Part shown: in pieces, positions 1 through 12,507 of the stretch
How positions within the stretch are numbered: position 1 is the first letter of the stretch
Layout: each line of letters begins with the position of its first letter
From: Eulemur rufifrons
Lineage: Eukaryota; Chordata; Mammalia; Primates; Lemuridae
Assembly (NCBI RefSeq): GCF_041146395.1
Contig: NC_090997.1
Span: forward strand, 36,931,501-36,995,500
DNA length: 64,000 nt
Reading direction: 5' to 3'
The notes under the pieces: model-generated
Database searches by the model: none
Told to the model about the DNA's origin: nothing
Seen by the model: the letters and a program-made list of their open reading frames with translations, nothing else
Translations under genes and position numbers: made by a program

Positions 1-235
1 GTTCTTACAAAATGAGTTGGGAAGTATAACACCTATACTGTGGTTTCCTGGGAGGTATTGTTTAAATTTGGTATTATTTCTTTTTCAAATATTTGCTAGA
101 ATTCACCAGAGAAGTTAGCTGGACCTGGAGTTTTGTTTTGTTTTGTTCTTGTGGTTTTTTGTTTGTTTGTTTTGTTTAGACAGGTTTTACCAGGAAATTG
201 ATTTCTTTAATAGACTTAGAAGAGGAAAATTAATT
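1..235 (-). mobile_element. LINE-1 ORF2 fragment, antisense
   Basis: Read on the minus strand, this resembles the reverse-transcriptase part of L1 ORF2. On the plus strand the phrases 'ACAAAATGAGTTGGGAAG' and 'TAGCTGGACCTGGAGTTTT' correspond to well-known antisense L1 ORF2 wording. No useful reading frame survives. A TTTTG-rich stretch follows at 131-178. The fragment runs off the left edge of the window and probably belongs to the same old insertion as the block that follows, with intervening L1 body deleted. That link is inference. Confidence 0.55.
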
Positions 236-289
236 TATTATATATACCTAGATATTTCCCATTTCTGTTGGACTTCCTCCATCCTGAAT

Positions 290-2000
290 TTCCAAGTTTC
301 TCTCCGCATCATGTCTTCAGCTTGGAGAATCCCCTTTCTTTTACAGAGATCTACTGGTGACAAATTCTTTTAGTTTTTCTTTATCTGAGAATGTCTTCAT
401 TATGTCATCCTTCCTGAAAGATATTTTCCCTAGATATGAAATTCTTAGTTGACATTTCCTTAATTTAGCACATTAAAGATGTTTTCCCACCATCTTCTGG
501 CCTCTATGTCTCTTAATGTAACATATTGTCTTTTCTGGATGATTTCAGGTTTTCATTTGGTTCTCAGCAGTTTGATTATAATGTGTCTGGGTGAGTTTTT
601 CTTTGAGTTCATCTTGTTTGAGATTCGCCAATTTTTTGAATTGGTAAATTTATAGCTTTTGCTAAATTTGTGATATTTTTGGCCATTATTTTACAAATAA
701 TTTTTCTGCAAAAATTTTTTCCTCTTTAGGACTTTGATGACACAAATATAAGGCCTTTTATTATTGTCCCACAGGTCCCTGAGTTTCTGTTCCCATTAAA
801 AAATACTGTTTTTGTATTTATTTTTCAGATTGGATAATTTCTGTTGACCTATCTTCAAGTCCACTAGCTTTTATCTCTATTAAGTCCACTCTGCTACTTA
901 GTACATCCAGTACATTTTTATTTTATTTTATTTTTCTGACATTTTATATAGACATGTTATTTTTTAGTTCTAATCTTTCATTTGGCTTTTAAAAAATCCT
1001 ATTTCTCTGCTGAAGACTTCTATCTTTCCATCCATTTAATGTCTGCACCTTTTTGTCATGGAACCTAAATATAATAGCTGATCTAAAGTTTTTGTCTGGA
1101 AATTTCAACATCTAGATCCTCTTGAAGTTGGCATCTGTTGATTGTTTTTCCCTTCAGAATTAGTCACATTTCCTATATTTTTTGTTGTTGTCATTGAATA
1201 ATTTTAAATTATATCCTGGATATCTTGAATATTAGTTTTAAGACTCTGTGTTTTGTTAAAATATTTTGGAGAATGTTGCGTTATGTTTTTATAGGCAATT
1301 TGTCACATTGTGTTTAGATGAAAAGTTTAGTCTCTTTTTCTAACTCCTGGACAGTAGTTTCAATGTCAGTTCAGTTATCAAAGCCCTTGCTCTGATACAT
1401 GTTTTACATGATACATGTTTTACATGTTTTATGTGTTCATAGCTTGGAGAAGAGCTGAGGGCATATTGGGAGATCCCCTCCTCTGGCTTAGTCCTCTTTG
1501 GAATGTCCCACTTACTCCCTGGATTCCAGGTTCTTCTTTTCCCAGTCCTCTGTCTAGAAAGATGGGATTATTCCCAGAGATTCAGCAACCCATGCTGCTC
1601 CCACAGTTCTGTCTGAATGAGGTCTCCTTGGTACAAAGCGGAGGATTAAAGAGAGAAAAAAAATACAGGAATCCCATCCACACTCTTCAGACCAAAGAAG
1701 CCTCTTTCTCTGGTCAGAAAGATGGACTTTTTCCTCAGGGTTTTAGGTGCCTTTGTGGCTTTCACCACCATTGGGTAATTGCCTTTAGGACAGCACATAA
1801 AGAAAATAAATTGGTACTTCCATACACTCTGGCTCCCAGGGACCTCTGTCCCCAGTCTTCTGACAGAAAGACAAGACTTAGCTCTGGGTTTTGGCTGTCC
1901 TTGCCCCACTGCACAGGAAGCTGCACTGGGATTCTCTCTGGGTTAAAGCTGAGATAGAAGGGAAAAAAGCGCAGAAATTTTGCCTGTTCTTCAAGCATTA
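290..2000 (-). mobile_element. Ancient L1 (L1M-type) 5' region, antisense
   Basis: The plus strand reads as the reverse complement of an old mammalian L1 5' region. Recognisable phrases include 'CAGCAGTTTGATTATAATG' (568-586), 'TATTGTCCCACAGGTCCCTG' (763-782) and 'GGCATCTGTTGATTG' (1130-1144), in the order expected for an L1M-type element. The more GC-rich part at 1440-1960 would be the distal 5' UTR. Open frames on both strands here (for example plus 1415-1957) match no protein I know and are by-products of stop-poor repeat DNA. A 16-bp unit is tandemly duplicated at 1394-1425. The subfamily cannot be fixed by eye. Confidence 0.6.
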
Positions 2001-2429
2001 ACTCCCCACCTCAATCTGCCTGTTATTGTTAACTTTTCAGAGTCCTCAGGTAGTTAGTTGCCTTTTGTATTTTGTCCAGATGTTTGAGTTGTAATCACCA
2101 GGAGAGCTTGGAACCTTGCTTCGTGATGGAAACATGAGGATTCAGACACTAAGGTAGACAATTCCCAAGTCATTACCTTAATCACTGTATTCCACATTTT
2201 ACATAAAAAGGAGAATCTTTATTTTTCTTTCATATATTTTATATCAAATAAAAACATTATAGTATATTATTTAAAAGTGTTACCTGGAGATAGGTGAAGG
2301 AGAACAAGGGCAAGAGCCAGAGCCAGAGCAAAAGAAAGGTTATTCATAAGAAAAAGAGAAAGAAAATAGATAAAAATATAGGTCTATATGGGTTACATCA
2401 TTAAAAATACAACTTGTCATATGCCTCAC
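2001..2429. other. Unassigned AT-rich spacer
   Basis: No gene or confidently named repeat is visible. A purine-rich stretch at 2290-2370 (GAGCCAGAGCCAGAGCAAAAG and similar) is low-complexity. Confidence 0.4.
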
Positions 2430-2700
2430 TTAGGGTTCAGGCAGAGAGCCGAGAGTATGCAGTTTTATTTGAAGCCGTGGCCGTAGCTGGGGAAGTGCAG
2501 CCACTGTCGTATACTTGCCAGGGAAGAATGAGGGAAAAATTGTTCTGTCTGGTCTCTCCTTCTGCCATCTTATCTCTTGCTGGTGTCTCCTATTGTCTGG
2601 ACTCAACCAAATGCCAGTGTCAAGAGAGCCTAGATGCGACTGTTTATTGATGTCACCTCTCAGAATACAGAGTAGGTTAGAGAACAGGTAAAAAGTGGCC
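2430..2700 (+). repeat. Old interspersed repeat, family not named
   Basis: This segment shares wording and order with 21170-21345. Both have 'TGGTGTCTCC'/'TGGTCATTTCTCC', then a 'CTCAAC..GCCAG' core, then 'CACAGAG'-like text before an AG-rich end. Two diverged copies in the same orientation imply an interspersed repeat, possibly part of an LTR or old L1. I cannot name the family. An open frame across it is not a gene. Confidence 0.4.
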
Positions 2701-3289
2701 ACTGAAGATAAATGAAAAACATCTACCCTTTTGATCTATCAGCCACCATTTTTATCTAACAAAGGAAAAACACAGTCATCCCAATACAGAATGATATCAC
2801 TATGGTCTTAATCTCACCTTTTACTTAATATATTACGGCCACCTGTAACCTTCAAATATGATAAAAAAGGAGGGATGAATAAATAATCAATTCACATGAA
2901 ACATGGCTATTATAGTACCCTTTTATGTAGTTGGTTTCAAGGCCTAAGGCAAAACAATAGCTTTTTTCTTCCACAACACATTCTGTGTTTCTCTTACCCT
3001 CTACCAGCATATTGACTGGTTGGATCTTTAATCTGACAGAAAGATTGAAATTTTTATACTCATAGGATCCAAGTCCTTAATGGTCTTGTATTTATTAGCT
3101 GCTGCAATTCTCCATTATCCATCAAGTAGGGTGACCTAGTGAATCCTCTGGATTTCAGAAATAGTGATCTTTGAGTCTATTGTGTAATTTCACCTCGACA
3201 GAAAGGATTAATCACCATTCTAGCTAAGAGACCTTAGATTCTGCCAATTGGCTCAGCAGCATGAGGAGCCTCAAATAGCCAAGGTACGC

Positions 3290-3811
3290 TGTGATTGGCA
3301 AAATACCATCCCCCCCCCCCCAAAGATAGCTCTGTGTCCTAATCTCCAGGATCTTTAGATATGATAGATTAAGTGGCAAAGGTTGCAGATGCAATTAAAG
3401 GTGCTAATCAGCTGACTTAATGAAAGGCAGATCATGCTGGATGATCTAGGTGAGTACATTATAATCACAGTATTCTTAAAAGTGAAAGAGGGAGGCAGAA
3501 AAGGAGAGACAGAGGGAGATGTGACTATGGAAGAGAGGCTAGAGAGGTGCAGCATTGCTGACTTTGAAAATGGAGGAAGAGAATCATAAGTCAGGGAATG
3601 TGTGTGGCCTCTAGAAATTGTAGAAGTCAAGAAAAAAATTTCTCCCCTAGAGCCTCTGCAAAGGAATGTATCCCTACTGGTTTCTTGATTTTGGCCCAGT
3701 GAGATTTATGTTGGACTTATAACTTACAGAACTAAAAGATAATACGTTTGTGTTGTTCTAAGACATTAAATTAGTGATAATTTGTTACAACAGTGAGAGA
3801 AAACTAATAGA
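3290..3811 (+). mobile_element. MLT1-type MaLR solo LTR
   Basis: This is a complete-looking non-autonomous ERV3 (MaLR) LTR. It starts 'TGTGATTGGC', has the MLT1 internal landmarks 'GTCCTAATCTCCAGGATC', 'GAAGATGG..GAGG', 'TCTCCCCTAGAGCCTC' and 'TTTGTGTTGTTCTAAG', and ends 'ACTAATAGA'. A run of 12 C residues sits at 3310-3321. The 5-bp flanks are TACGC (3285-3289) and TATAC (3812-3816). They differ only by C-to-T and G-to-A at a CpG, so they may be a decayed target duplication. Confidence 0.8.
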
Positions 3812-6800
3812 TATACTTTCAGTTTCAGTTTAATGGCCCCATTAAATTATGTTCCCTGGTGGAAGCATTTCTCTATCGAGGAATAAGTACTACAAACCCA
3901 CGGAGCCCAAGGTGCAAGGAAAGAAATAAAAAACCCTTTTAGTGGGATGAGCCATTCATACCTCTACCCCACTGATCTTGGTTCTCAGATCAATGCATTT
4001 TGGCTTTGGGGAAATAGTGCCAGATACTGATTGCTGGCTTAAGGCCTTTTCCATATTCTTTTGGACAATGCCTCAACTTCTCAGTGTTGTTTCCTAGCTG
4101 ACAAATAAAAGACAGGCCATTCCATTGTTCTATCAATCCAGCTGCTTCTGGCATTGGTACAAATAAAAAAAACTAGTGAATAGAATACTCTGGTCATAAG
4201 CCCATGCCATAATTGTGTCACTATAAAATAAATCCCTTGGTTAGAGGTATATTGCTATAGTGCATCAAGAATTGTGTAAATTTGGAAATGGTGGTGCTGC
4301 CATAAATTTTGTGGGAAGAGAAGGTGGTATAATTATGTAATATGTATCTCTTCCCATGAAGACAAATCCAGGCTCTCTCCGTTGTGGAAGGAGTTCAATG
4401 TAATTAGATGCCTCAAAGTGTCTGGTTGCTTTTGACCTGGAATGAAGCCGTAACAGAAGCTTAGCAGTGTCCTTTGCATCTGACAGTTTTGATACAGGCA
4501 ATGTTTAAACCAGTCTTGTTGAACTCATGGAGAGCTTTTATCCCTGCCTGTGCCTAGTGATCATCCTCTGAACTATATGTAAATGTTGACATGGAGTAAT
4601 AAATATATATGTGAATATGATTTTACAATGAACTCTTTATGCTATTCATTTTCAAATATTCTATACAAATCCTTGTCCAACAGGTTAGACACTGTCTCTG
4701 CATAAGTGTAGATTCCCATCTCAGGGTATCTCTTCCTTCCTATAAAATAAACAACCAAATGCTCTGCATGAAATTCTTCCAACTGGGCACATACTCTTTT
4801 ATTGCTGTATTTCATGGCTACCTTAACTAGGGGGATAATGCAGCAGCTATTCACTTGTAGCTGGTTCCATGTAACTGTGAAGACCCATCTGTATTGCTGG
4901 CCTGCATTTTCTTCCTCTGTTCCAGGAAACTCCTCATGTGGTCATAGGTACTTATAAAGTTGACTTTTACCTTTTGGAGCAACTGGGGCCAGGTGTCATA
5001 CAACGGGATGTTGCTTTGTGCATTAAACGTTATGATTTGTTGGATCAGCAACACCTAGTCCAGATGGAGAGTTTAGGTAGCATAGTTATTTGATGTGCTA
5101 TGATCAAACATTGAGTTCCCAACAGAAACTGCTTTTCAAATGGAGAATAGTTATGGGGAGAATAGGGCATGGCCTCATTCTAAAACTCTAGGGATTTTCA
5201 CCATGATTCAATTATTGAAGCTTGCAAGAAGCTTTCTATCTACCCTAGGCATTAGTTCTATAGAACCTTTCTATCTGCCCTAGACATAGTTATACCATTA
5301 AGTCTGTTGCATCATAAGGGCCAGGGGTTAGGGCAGCTTGCCCAGTAATCTGGACCTGCTGCAGAGCCTTCTGTTCATTGATTGCCCAGTTAAAGGATCA
5401 GAACATCTCTGACTATCATACTTTCAAAATTTTTATAATTGGGCAGACCCTTATAGTGGTCTTCTACATCAGGCTCTTGACAATTGTGAGATTTTCAAAA
5501 TTCTATCTGATAATGAACCAGTGTGATGTCCTATGGAATAAGAAGATTGTATTTCTGGTAGCCTCTATGATGACAGCGAGAAAGAGTTGATACTGACTGG
5601 AGATATGATATCGACGGTGTATGCTATCATGGACATAAGAAGACAAAGTGCTTCTGATCACTCTTATCAAATGGAATAGGAAAAATTTTATGGGTAAATA
5701 ACTGCCTGCTAGCTTCCAGGGGCTGAGTTCATTTATTCTTTTGTTTTTGCTCGGCAAAATTTGCAGTTCAAATTGTATCACCATCAGATTAAGATTATAA
5801 TAATCCACAGTTATTGTTTATAAAATGAGTGAATCTTGATTTTTCAGTGGTCAAAGGATATATTAAAGGGAAAAATTAGGTCCACTACCAGCTCTACAAG
5901 CTATGAGTCTTCAATATGGCATTTATCTCTGCAGTACCACCGCTCCGCCCCAGAATGCAGCTTTGTTTTTAGTTTACTTTGCCAGTGATGAGGATGAAGG
6001 TTAGTTCTTAGGACATCCTTCTGGCCCTTCCTGTAAAAGTAGTCATCAGTCTATTTGGTTCAAGAACAAATGCAAGATTCTGCAAATTACTAAATGTGTA
6101 TGTTCTCACTATGAATTTCTGGGGTGACAACTACAGGAAAGATCTGTAGTCCCATTAAAATTATCATGAAATGAACTGAGGCCAAAGCTTCATCTGTCAT
6201 GTAACTTCCGTAAGCCCTGACTCGGGCCTGTGGTCCATGATGGCTTTTGTTTTCTCTGGAGATTTGAGGCAGTTGGAAGCCAATAGCTAATATCTCTTAA
6301 GAAGTCCGGGTGTTTACCTTTCCCTCATGCACAGTCACCTTGGCCAGTAGCTGTAGATCTCTCTGGGGAAAGAAGATTCAAAGAATATACATTGCAAGGG
6401 CCTTCATCAAATAGATATGGCTCTTTTTCATTGGAAGGGCTTTAGGTTTATGAACTGGGGAAAATTCCACTAGTCCCCACACTGTATCTGACCTTAGATT
6501 TCTGTCCACTAAATCTAGAATTTCTCCACTAATTTTTGTCAAGAAACACCTTGGTAGACTTGGTAGTCTAGCCATTTAGTTTACTTTTAGGGCACCATTG
6601 CCACAGAACCCCACTGTTAAAACCACTCTGATTACTACTCTCCCTGTGACCTCGGTCAGCCCTTCTGGCTCTGATGGTAATTGCTGCTATCTGGCATCTA
6701 CCAGTCTTGGATCCTCTTATTTTCATCGGAATTAAGGAAATCATTTTCACTGTATACCCCACCATCACCATCACCGTTTCTAGCTTGCAGAGCTTTTCAA

Positions 6801-7424
6801 GGATCCTGGTGGCCTCTCTATAATATATTTCTTAATATCTTAGTGAGGTTAGTGCCCTATAGGCCCTTCCAAAAGATGTGGTTAGGATGTAGTTGCACAA
6901 AATTGATCCATTTCGTCTGCCTGAGCCTTAGGACTTCTTCCCCTCAGGTGCCAGGGGAGTTCTGGTATCTCAAAAGACTGTAGGCACTGTTGAATGCAAG
7001 TTTCAATTAACCAATTCAGGACATTGTTGACATTACTCCTAGATGCTTGAGCCAGCACATTACATCCTGAAGCCTAAGTGAAGGTACTCTCATGAATTTG
7101 GCCTATTGTAATATTCTGAGTTCTTTACCTTAATATCTTATGAATACACTGAGGTACGTGTTCTCCAAACTCATACGCTTACAAATTGACAAGATCCTCC
7201 CAATTTGGCCTACAAGATGTGTCTTCAAAAACATATCTTGTCTCTCTTCTGAGCTATTGTAGGTTTTAATGCTACCTTTGGGTCTGGAGGCAAAGGGTAG
7301 TAAGGAAGATTCGTGAGGAGAATTTGTATGACTTGTAGAGAGAAATTTCCCAGGTGAAATCACTGTATAATTTTCTTTCAGATGGGGGAGGAGGTGCTGC
7401 TTTCAGTGGCAAGAATGTTTCTTA
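3812..7424. other. Unassigned region, possibly degraded retroelement
   Basis: No intact gene is present. The minus strand contains several short stop-separated frames (4265-4501, 4642-4854, 4851-5054, 5503-5808) with a protein-like residue mix. Together with similar text at 2880-3230, this may be degraded endogenous retroviral internal sequence in antisense, interrupted by the MLT1 LTR. I could not match a specific pol or gag domain, so this is a weak inference. Single-copy DNA is the alternative. Confidence 0.25.
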
Positions 7425-7620
7425 TAAAAAATTTTTTTAAATTAGAAAAATAATTTTTATATATTATATTTGCACATATATATGGGGTACCTGTGAAATT
7501 TTGTTACACGCATAGAATGTGTAATGATCAAGTCTTGATATTTAGGGTATCCATCACCTGATTGTTTATCATTTCTATGTGATGTTTCTTTCTTTAGCAT
7601 AAGAGTCATTACACATTAAA
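7425..7620 (-). mobile_element. L1 3' end fragment, antisense
   Basis: The plus strand begins with a T/A-rich stretch and then reads 'TATATATGGGGTACCTGTG', 'GTGTAATGATCAAGTC' and 'GTATCCATCACCTGATTG'. This is the standard reverse complement of an L1M/L1P 3' UTR. It is truncated at its own 5' side near 7620. Confidence 0.7.
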
Positions 7621-7702
7621 TTCATGTTGCAACTCTATAACTTTTTAAATTAATGCCTGAACTTTATTCTCATTCATAAATGATTTATGGTTACAGGCAA
7701 CA

Positions 7703-8080
7703 CTACAGTCCGTTGAAGTTGATGTTGTCTTTCTGATTTTCTACTTGTGACTTTAATTTTGAATTCATGGCTTTCAATAAAAAGTTTTCTTTGTGTACTT
7801 TCTCAAGGGCAATCAGAATAGCCTGCTCACCCTGTAATCTTGTAATCACCATTGCCACCACAGTGACCGTATGCCACAGGCAGTAAATTGAGCACTTGTA
7901 ACCCGAATGCATGCCACAGATTACCAGTCTATTTCCCTCAGCACATGTGATCACCAAAGACATACACAACCAAATCCAAGAATTCCATTTTGATGGCTGT
8001 TTCTTCAGGCTATTTCTGGTAAAAATTACTTTATTAGGTAGGAGACCATCAGGAAAGAAATAGCACACTAAAACAGATAA
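7703..8080 (-). other. Unassigned 121-codon open frame, possible exon or retrocopy
   Basis: A minus-strand frame is open from about 8080 down to a TAG at 7703-7705, unusually long for this AT-rich setting. Its C-terminal part is rich in Lys, Gln, Asn and Glu and looks coiled-coil-like; the middle is more hydrophobic. It has no ATG at its left edge: the 121-codon count begins at GTG (8068-8066). A splice-acceptor-like 'TTATCTGTTTTAG' lies at 8080-8068, just where the frame opens. An AATAAA signal occurs about 35-45 nt beyond the stop. I do not recognise the protein. It could be a remnant exon, an old retrocopy or chance. Confidence 0.25.
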
Positions 8081-8119
8081 TCAGAGATAATTCAATACAG
8101 GGACAGTTTGATCAAAGGG

Positions 8120-8300
8120 TGCGCATTTTCAAGATGAACCAGTTCTAAGGATCTAATGTACAGAATGGGTGGTGATGGATGTGTTAATTAATTTGATTGT
8201 GGTAATCATTATACAATGTATATGTAAATCAAATAATCATGTTGTATACCTTGAATATATACAATCTTTGTCAAATAAATATTCTAAAATAAAAAAAATA
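8120..8300 (+). mobile_element. L1M-type 3' end, sense
   Basis: The text 'GGATCTAATGTACAGAATGG', 'GTGATGGATGTGTTAATTAA', 'TTGTGGTAATCATTATAC' and 'TTGTATACCTTGAATATATA' is the 3' UTR of an L1M element. It is followed by an A-rich tail at about 8285-8300. With the antisense fragment at 7425-7620 it forms an inverted pair flanking the open frame at 7703-8080. Confidence 0.75.
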
Positions 8301-11300
8301 GAGACATAATTTACAAAGGTATGGAAAGGTTAAGGAAATACACAAGTGCCTGCAAAGAAACTAGGATCTAGCAATAGCTGAGAGAAATTAGCAGATCTTC
8401 AGAGGCAGTAAGGAGTTGTGAGAGCCTAATACCTTGGGAGAGTAGCAGTCAGATGAGAGCTAGGGTCTTGGGTAGAGGAATATTGTTATTTTCACGCCAA
8501 AGGAATACATCCTCTGACTTCTTTCCTTTGATGTCCTGCTGGAGCATCCCACCAAAGACCTTACCAAGAACCCAGAGAACAAGAGAGGCCAGATGATACA
8601 GTACATTCTGCCCAGACCTCAAGCCAGAGAGAATTTTTATGAGGTGGAAAGTAGATATTGAGGGAGAAACTAGAAAACATGCAGGATTCCATATTTCACT
8701 GAATCCAAGGTGCCACTGAATGTAAGACATATTTTAGTTTCAGTGATATTAAAATGTGAAAAATGTGTTTTAAATGTGCTTTTCAAAATAAGTAAAATAC
8801 AGTAATACAGAAATAGTTAAGAATACAAAACCCAAAACTATTTAGAAAAACAAAAGAATTGATTGGAGCAGGCCCGTGAGGTAGTTATTTATTTTAATGG
8901 TACATTAAATTTAGTATGTTTTCTAACAGTGGTAGACAATTTAGTAGCACATTTTTAAAACAATAGCAGGACAAAAATTCCAAACCCATGAACAACAAAA
9001 ATTTCCTTGTTTGATAAAATGAAGCAAACAAATTATTCTGGATTTTTTTTCCTTTAGGTCAATTTCATGAAAATTAAGTCCTATAAATCTTTTTCTTAAG
9101 GTATAACAATTCCAGTTCTAATGTAAAATAAGTCTCTTAATCAGGAATTTGGGCATGGAAGCCATATTCTGTGGAAAACAAATGGCTCTAAGCAAGGCCA
9201 AAAAAATAACTCTTGAATGTAACTTTTTATATTTTATACATTAGAGAAAATTGTTATTTGGCTTCATTTCTAAGACTAGCTCAGGGTAAAATTGGGAACC
9301 ACATTTATTTTATCACTTTTGCCTCAGCTTTCTTAATTTTACCATTATAAGAATGCATTTTTTATGTATATTTTTTAATTTAATAAAAATTAAATAGTGG
9401 GAAAAGGGGTATCTAAATAGAAGTTTGGTGAATTGCAAAATCTATAGTTGCTTGGAGTCTGGTCAAGAGATTAGCTTATAAAATTAATAAATTGTTAAAA
9501 GTGAAAGAAAATATAATTTAGAGAGATGTGGCACTCGTCCTATACCATCAAGGACTGAACAGGGAAGACGCTTTCCTACTGGGAACAAATTGCATTTTCT
9601 TTAAAGAAATACAAAAGCTCCCTCAGGAGGAGTGTTGAAATCAAATAATAATTTCAGTCTATAATGCCTTTCATTTAAAAAACTCAGTCACATTGGCTCA
9701 TTAGTTTTCAGGGTGTAGTTGTAATTTGTCTTTTGAATTATTATAATTCCTTTTTTGTTACAAAGAAATTGAGGCATAGAAAAATCGACATGTTGTAACT
9801 GCTATTGAGGTCATTTAAACAGGGTGACTTTCTAAAGGGCATGCCAGTCTTGGTGTCTGATGCAATAAGCAAACCTTCAGATAGAATATGCCCATTCTAG
9901 AGCTCCTGTTCATTGTGGCAGCTTTAAAAAGTCATATTTGTATTATGTACTCTCCTCCCCTCTCCTTCTACCTTGCCATATCAGATTGCATCATCAGTGG
10001 GTACATAAACAAGCAACAGTTAGACTTTGACTGATAGCCTGCTCAAGCAGTAATTTTGAGTGATAGTCTTCCAGTTCTACAGAAATGATTAAATTGGTGT
10101 TTATTCTTCTGAACATTTATACCAGACACAAACAAACAAACTCATCACTAAATATGGAACTTGGGAATCAAAGACCTCAGTTGATGATGCCTTCCTGGTA
10201 GAATATTAAACCTTAATTGCCAGCCTTAGTTATATTGTAGTAGCCACTATGACTTTGGACCATTGGGAAAAAGGCAGTATCGGGTCAGCTTTTAAGACCT
10301 GTGTAGCTCATAATTACAATGCTGTCTTTGCTTACTGTGCATACAATTCCTATTTTACCAAATACTCTTTTGGTTAAAATTACTCTATCTCCTTTTGTTT
10401 AAGTGTCAGCTAGTTAAGTTTTTCTTTCCACTGTAGAACATATAAAGAGAATAAGCCAAGCTCTTAGTAAAATACTAAGAGTAGAATTTAATCTCTTTGC
10501 ATATGGTAAAAAGTCAGGAGGTTGGTCTTGATATTTATTAAAGAATTTTCAAGGAATCATTAATGTATACAACCAGTATATATTGAATTCTCTAATTTTG
10601 GGGAGAATGATTCTCAGTCTTATGGTAAAACAGCTAGCATATTTCTTTACACTTGATATTTAATATTATGATGAAACAACTAAATGTGAACTAATTTTCT
10701 TCCTGCATTAACTCTCAAGCCATACCTTCATTTTTTGATGTAATATACTTTGGGATTCACAAATCTAGGCAAGATGTCCCATTTAGACATCCTAGGCCCA
10801 TTATCTTGATGTTGAGAGGTTTTCTTTTTGGGGTGGTTTTGAATTAGCAATGATACCACCAAAGAGAATGACTGCTGCTTAATCTTGGGGACCGTCATTA
10901 TAAAATTAGCAGTCTGTCTTCTTGCTTCACTATAGAGTGTTCTGTTTTGTTTCCTGAACGTGAAAATAAAATCACAAATGTGTCTAGTACTTTCTTGACT
11001 TTCACATTTTATTCTCTGTTCATGAGCAAGAATAATTGATTTGGCATAACCTAACTTAGTTTTGACTTTCTGGTAATTAAAGTCTAAAGTCTTGAACTGA
11101 AAGTTTTCATTAGTATGGTTTCATTATGCCTGACTCTCTTCACAGGCTGCAGATAAATCTTTTGAGGGGCTACATGACTGTTGCAGGAAACCAAATCAAT
11201 GATTTTGTTGTTCTTATGACTTTTCTTCAGACATTAATTTCTCAAGTGAACTGAAGAAATAGGGTTATGGATTTTTATTTGTAAAAGAATGTTTGTAACA

Positions 11301-11855
11301 GTTTGACTAACTGGACAGGTAAGTTAAAATATTTTTAAAAAATTCATTTTGGTTGTCCAAGTAGGAGATCTTTTAATGATAATAAAATGGCAATATTAGT
11401 GTTTTCAAAATTAATAAATCATTCACTTACAGGTCCAGTCTTAAGCAACACTATCATGTCCTTCTAAAAATACTCTTCTGCTTCTACAGATATTATACTT
11501 TCAAATTAATTTTTAAACTAATTATCCAGAAGGTACTACTAAAAGATAATAAATGATGGTGGTACCCAGGGGATGGAGATGGAAATAGGAAAGATTTTAT
11601 TTTAATAGGGGATCAAATATCTGTAAGTTGTCTCAAAATGGAACACCAACTTTGGAATTTAGGACACTAACCTCTAATGGAGGGGCTTCCCAACTGGCAA
11701 ACTTCAGACCACGTCATCTCAGCACCAATAGAAGCTACCTATCTCTGAGACTGACCAACCTTGGGAAAACCAAAGTCATTTGAATAAACATTCAGAATTT
11801 TTAACTGCTTCCCTTTCTTTTATCCATTTTGAAAACATATATTAAGTTGTTTTAA
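8301..11855. other. AT-rich DNA without recognisable features
   Basis: About 3.5 kb of AT-rich sequence with no open frame worth calling, no named repeat I can defend and no microsatellite of note. A 93-codon minus frame at 8449-8730 has no recognisable domain and is treated as chance. This could be ordinary single-copy noncoding sequence or repeats too old to see by eye. Confidence 0.4.
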
Positions 11856-11859
11856 TTAA

Positions 11860-11990
11860 TCATTCCACTTTATAATGTACTTTGTACATTTTACTTTGTA
11901 CATTGTACTTTACAATGTACACATATATCGAAACATGTTGTACACCATAAATATATACAATTGTTTGTCAGATAAAGATAAATTATTTAA
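11860..11990 (+). mobile_element. L1 3' end fragment with short internal repeats
   Basis: The phrase 'CACATATATCGAAACATG' followed by 'TTGTACACCATAAATATATA' is an L1M 3' UTR terminus in sense orientation. Upstream, a 'TACTTTGTACATT'-like unit recurs three times at 11876-11917 and forms small inverted repeats of TGTACA. This looks like local slippage within the fragment. Confidence 0.55.
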
Positions 11991-12467
11991 AACTTTGTTA
12001 ATTAAAATTTTAAATTTTTTAAAAAGTAAAATGACCCCTAAACCCCTATACACACAAAGATATATCTGAGTTTCATGTGTAGCCAGATAACAAACAGATA
12101 TTAAGTCCAAAACACCATAGCTAGGGTTTTGTTTGGGTTTTATTTATGAGCCAAGAGTTTAGTCCCCAAACTTAAATTGCCTACTATTCAAACTTAGCAA
12201 GCCATTGACATTCCACTATTAGAGATTCAGTTGTGATGAGAGCCAGAACACATTTGGAAGAAGAAAAATAGAAATCTGTGAAATTATCATGGATACAGGT
12301 AGGATTTTTTTGCAACTCTTATTTTTGGACTGGTAGGTCAAGAGGCTGAGGAGGAAGACATATTTGTGATATATCACCTTTGTTGTCCGGCACTTTCAAA
12401 CTGTCTATAGAGGTTGAAGCCAAAGTCTAATATTCTCCAAAGAAGCAAATGCCAATGTTTGAAGGGA

Positions 12468-12507
12468 TGTGTGTGTGTGTGTGTGTATGTGTGTGTGTGT
12501 GTGTGTG
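12468..12507. repeat. (TG)n microsatellite
   Basis: About 20 TG units with a single TA interruption near 12486. Two open frames run through it and give Val/Cys repeats; they are artefacts. Flanking DNA at 12000-13575 shows no gene and no confidently named repeat. Confidence 0.95.

Noticed and set aside
1394..1425. Two adjacent 16-bp direct repeats, considered as CRISPR-like or functional repeat
   Set aside because: Only two contiguous copies, no spacers, in mammalian DNA; simple slippage duplication.
1415..1957. 180-codon plus-strand frame
   Set aside because: Lies in the antisense of an old L1 5' region; overlapping frames on the other strand are equally open and no protein family is recognised.
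3310..3321. Run of 12 C residues considered as an assembly fault
   Set aside because: The C-run falls where MLT1 LTRs normally have a CCCCCC stretch, so expansion of an existing run explains it.
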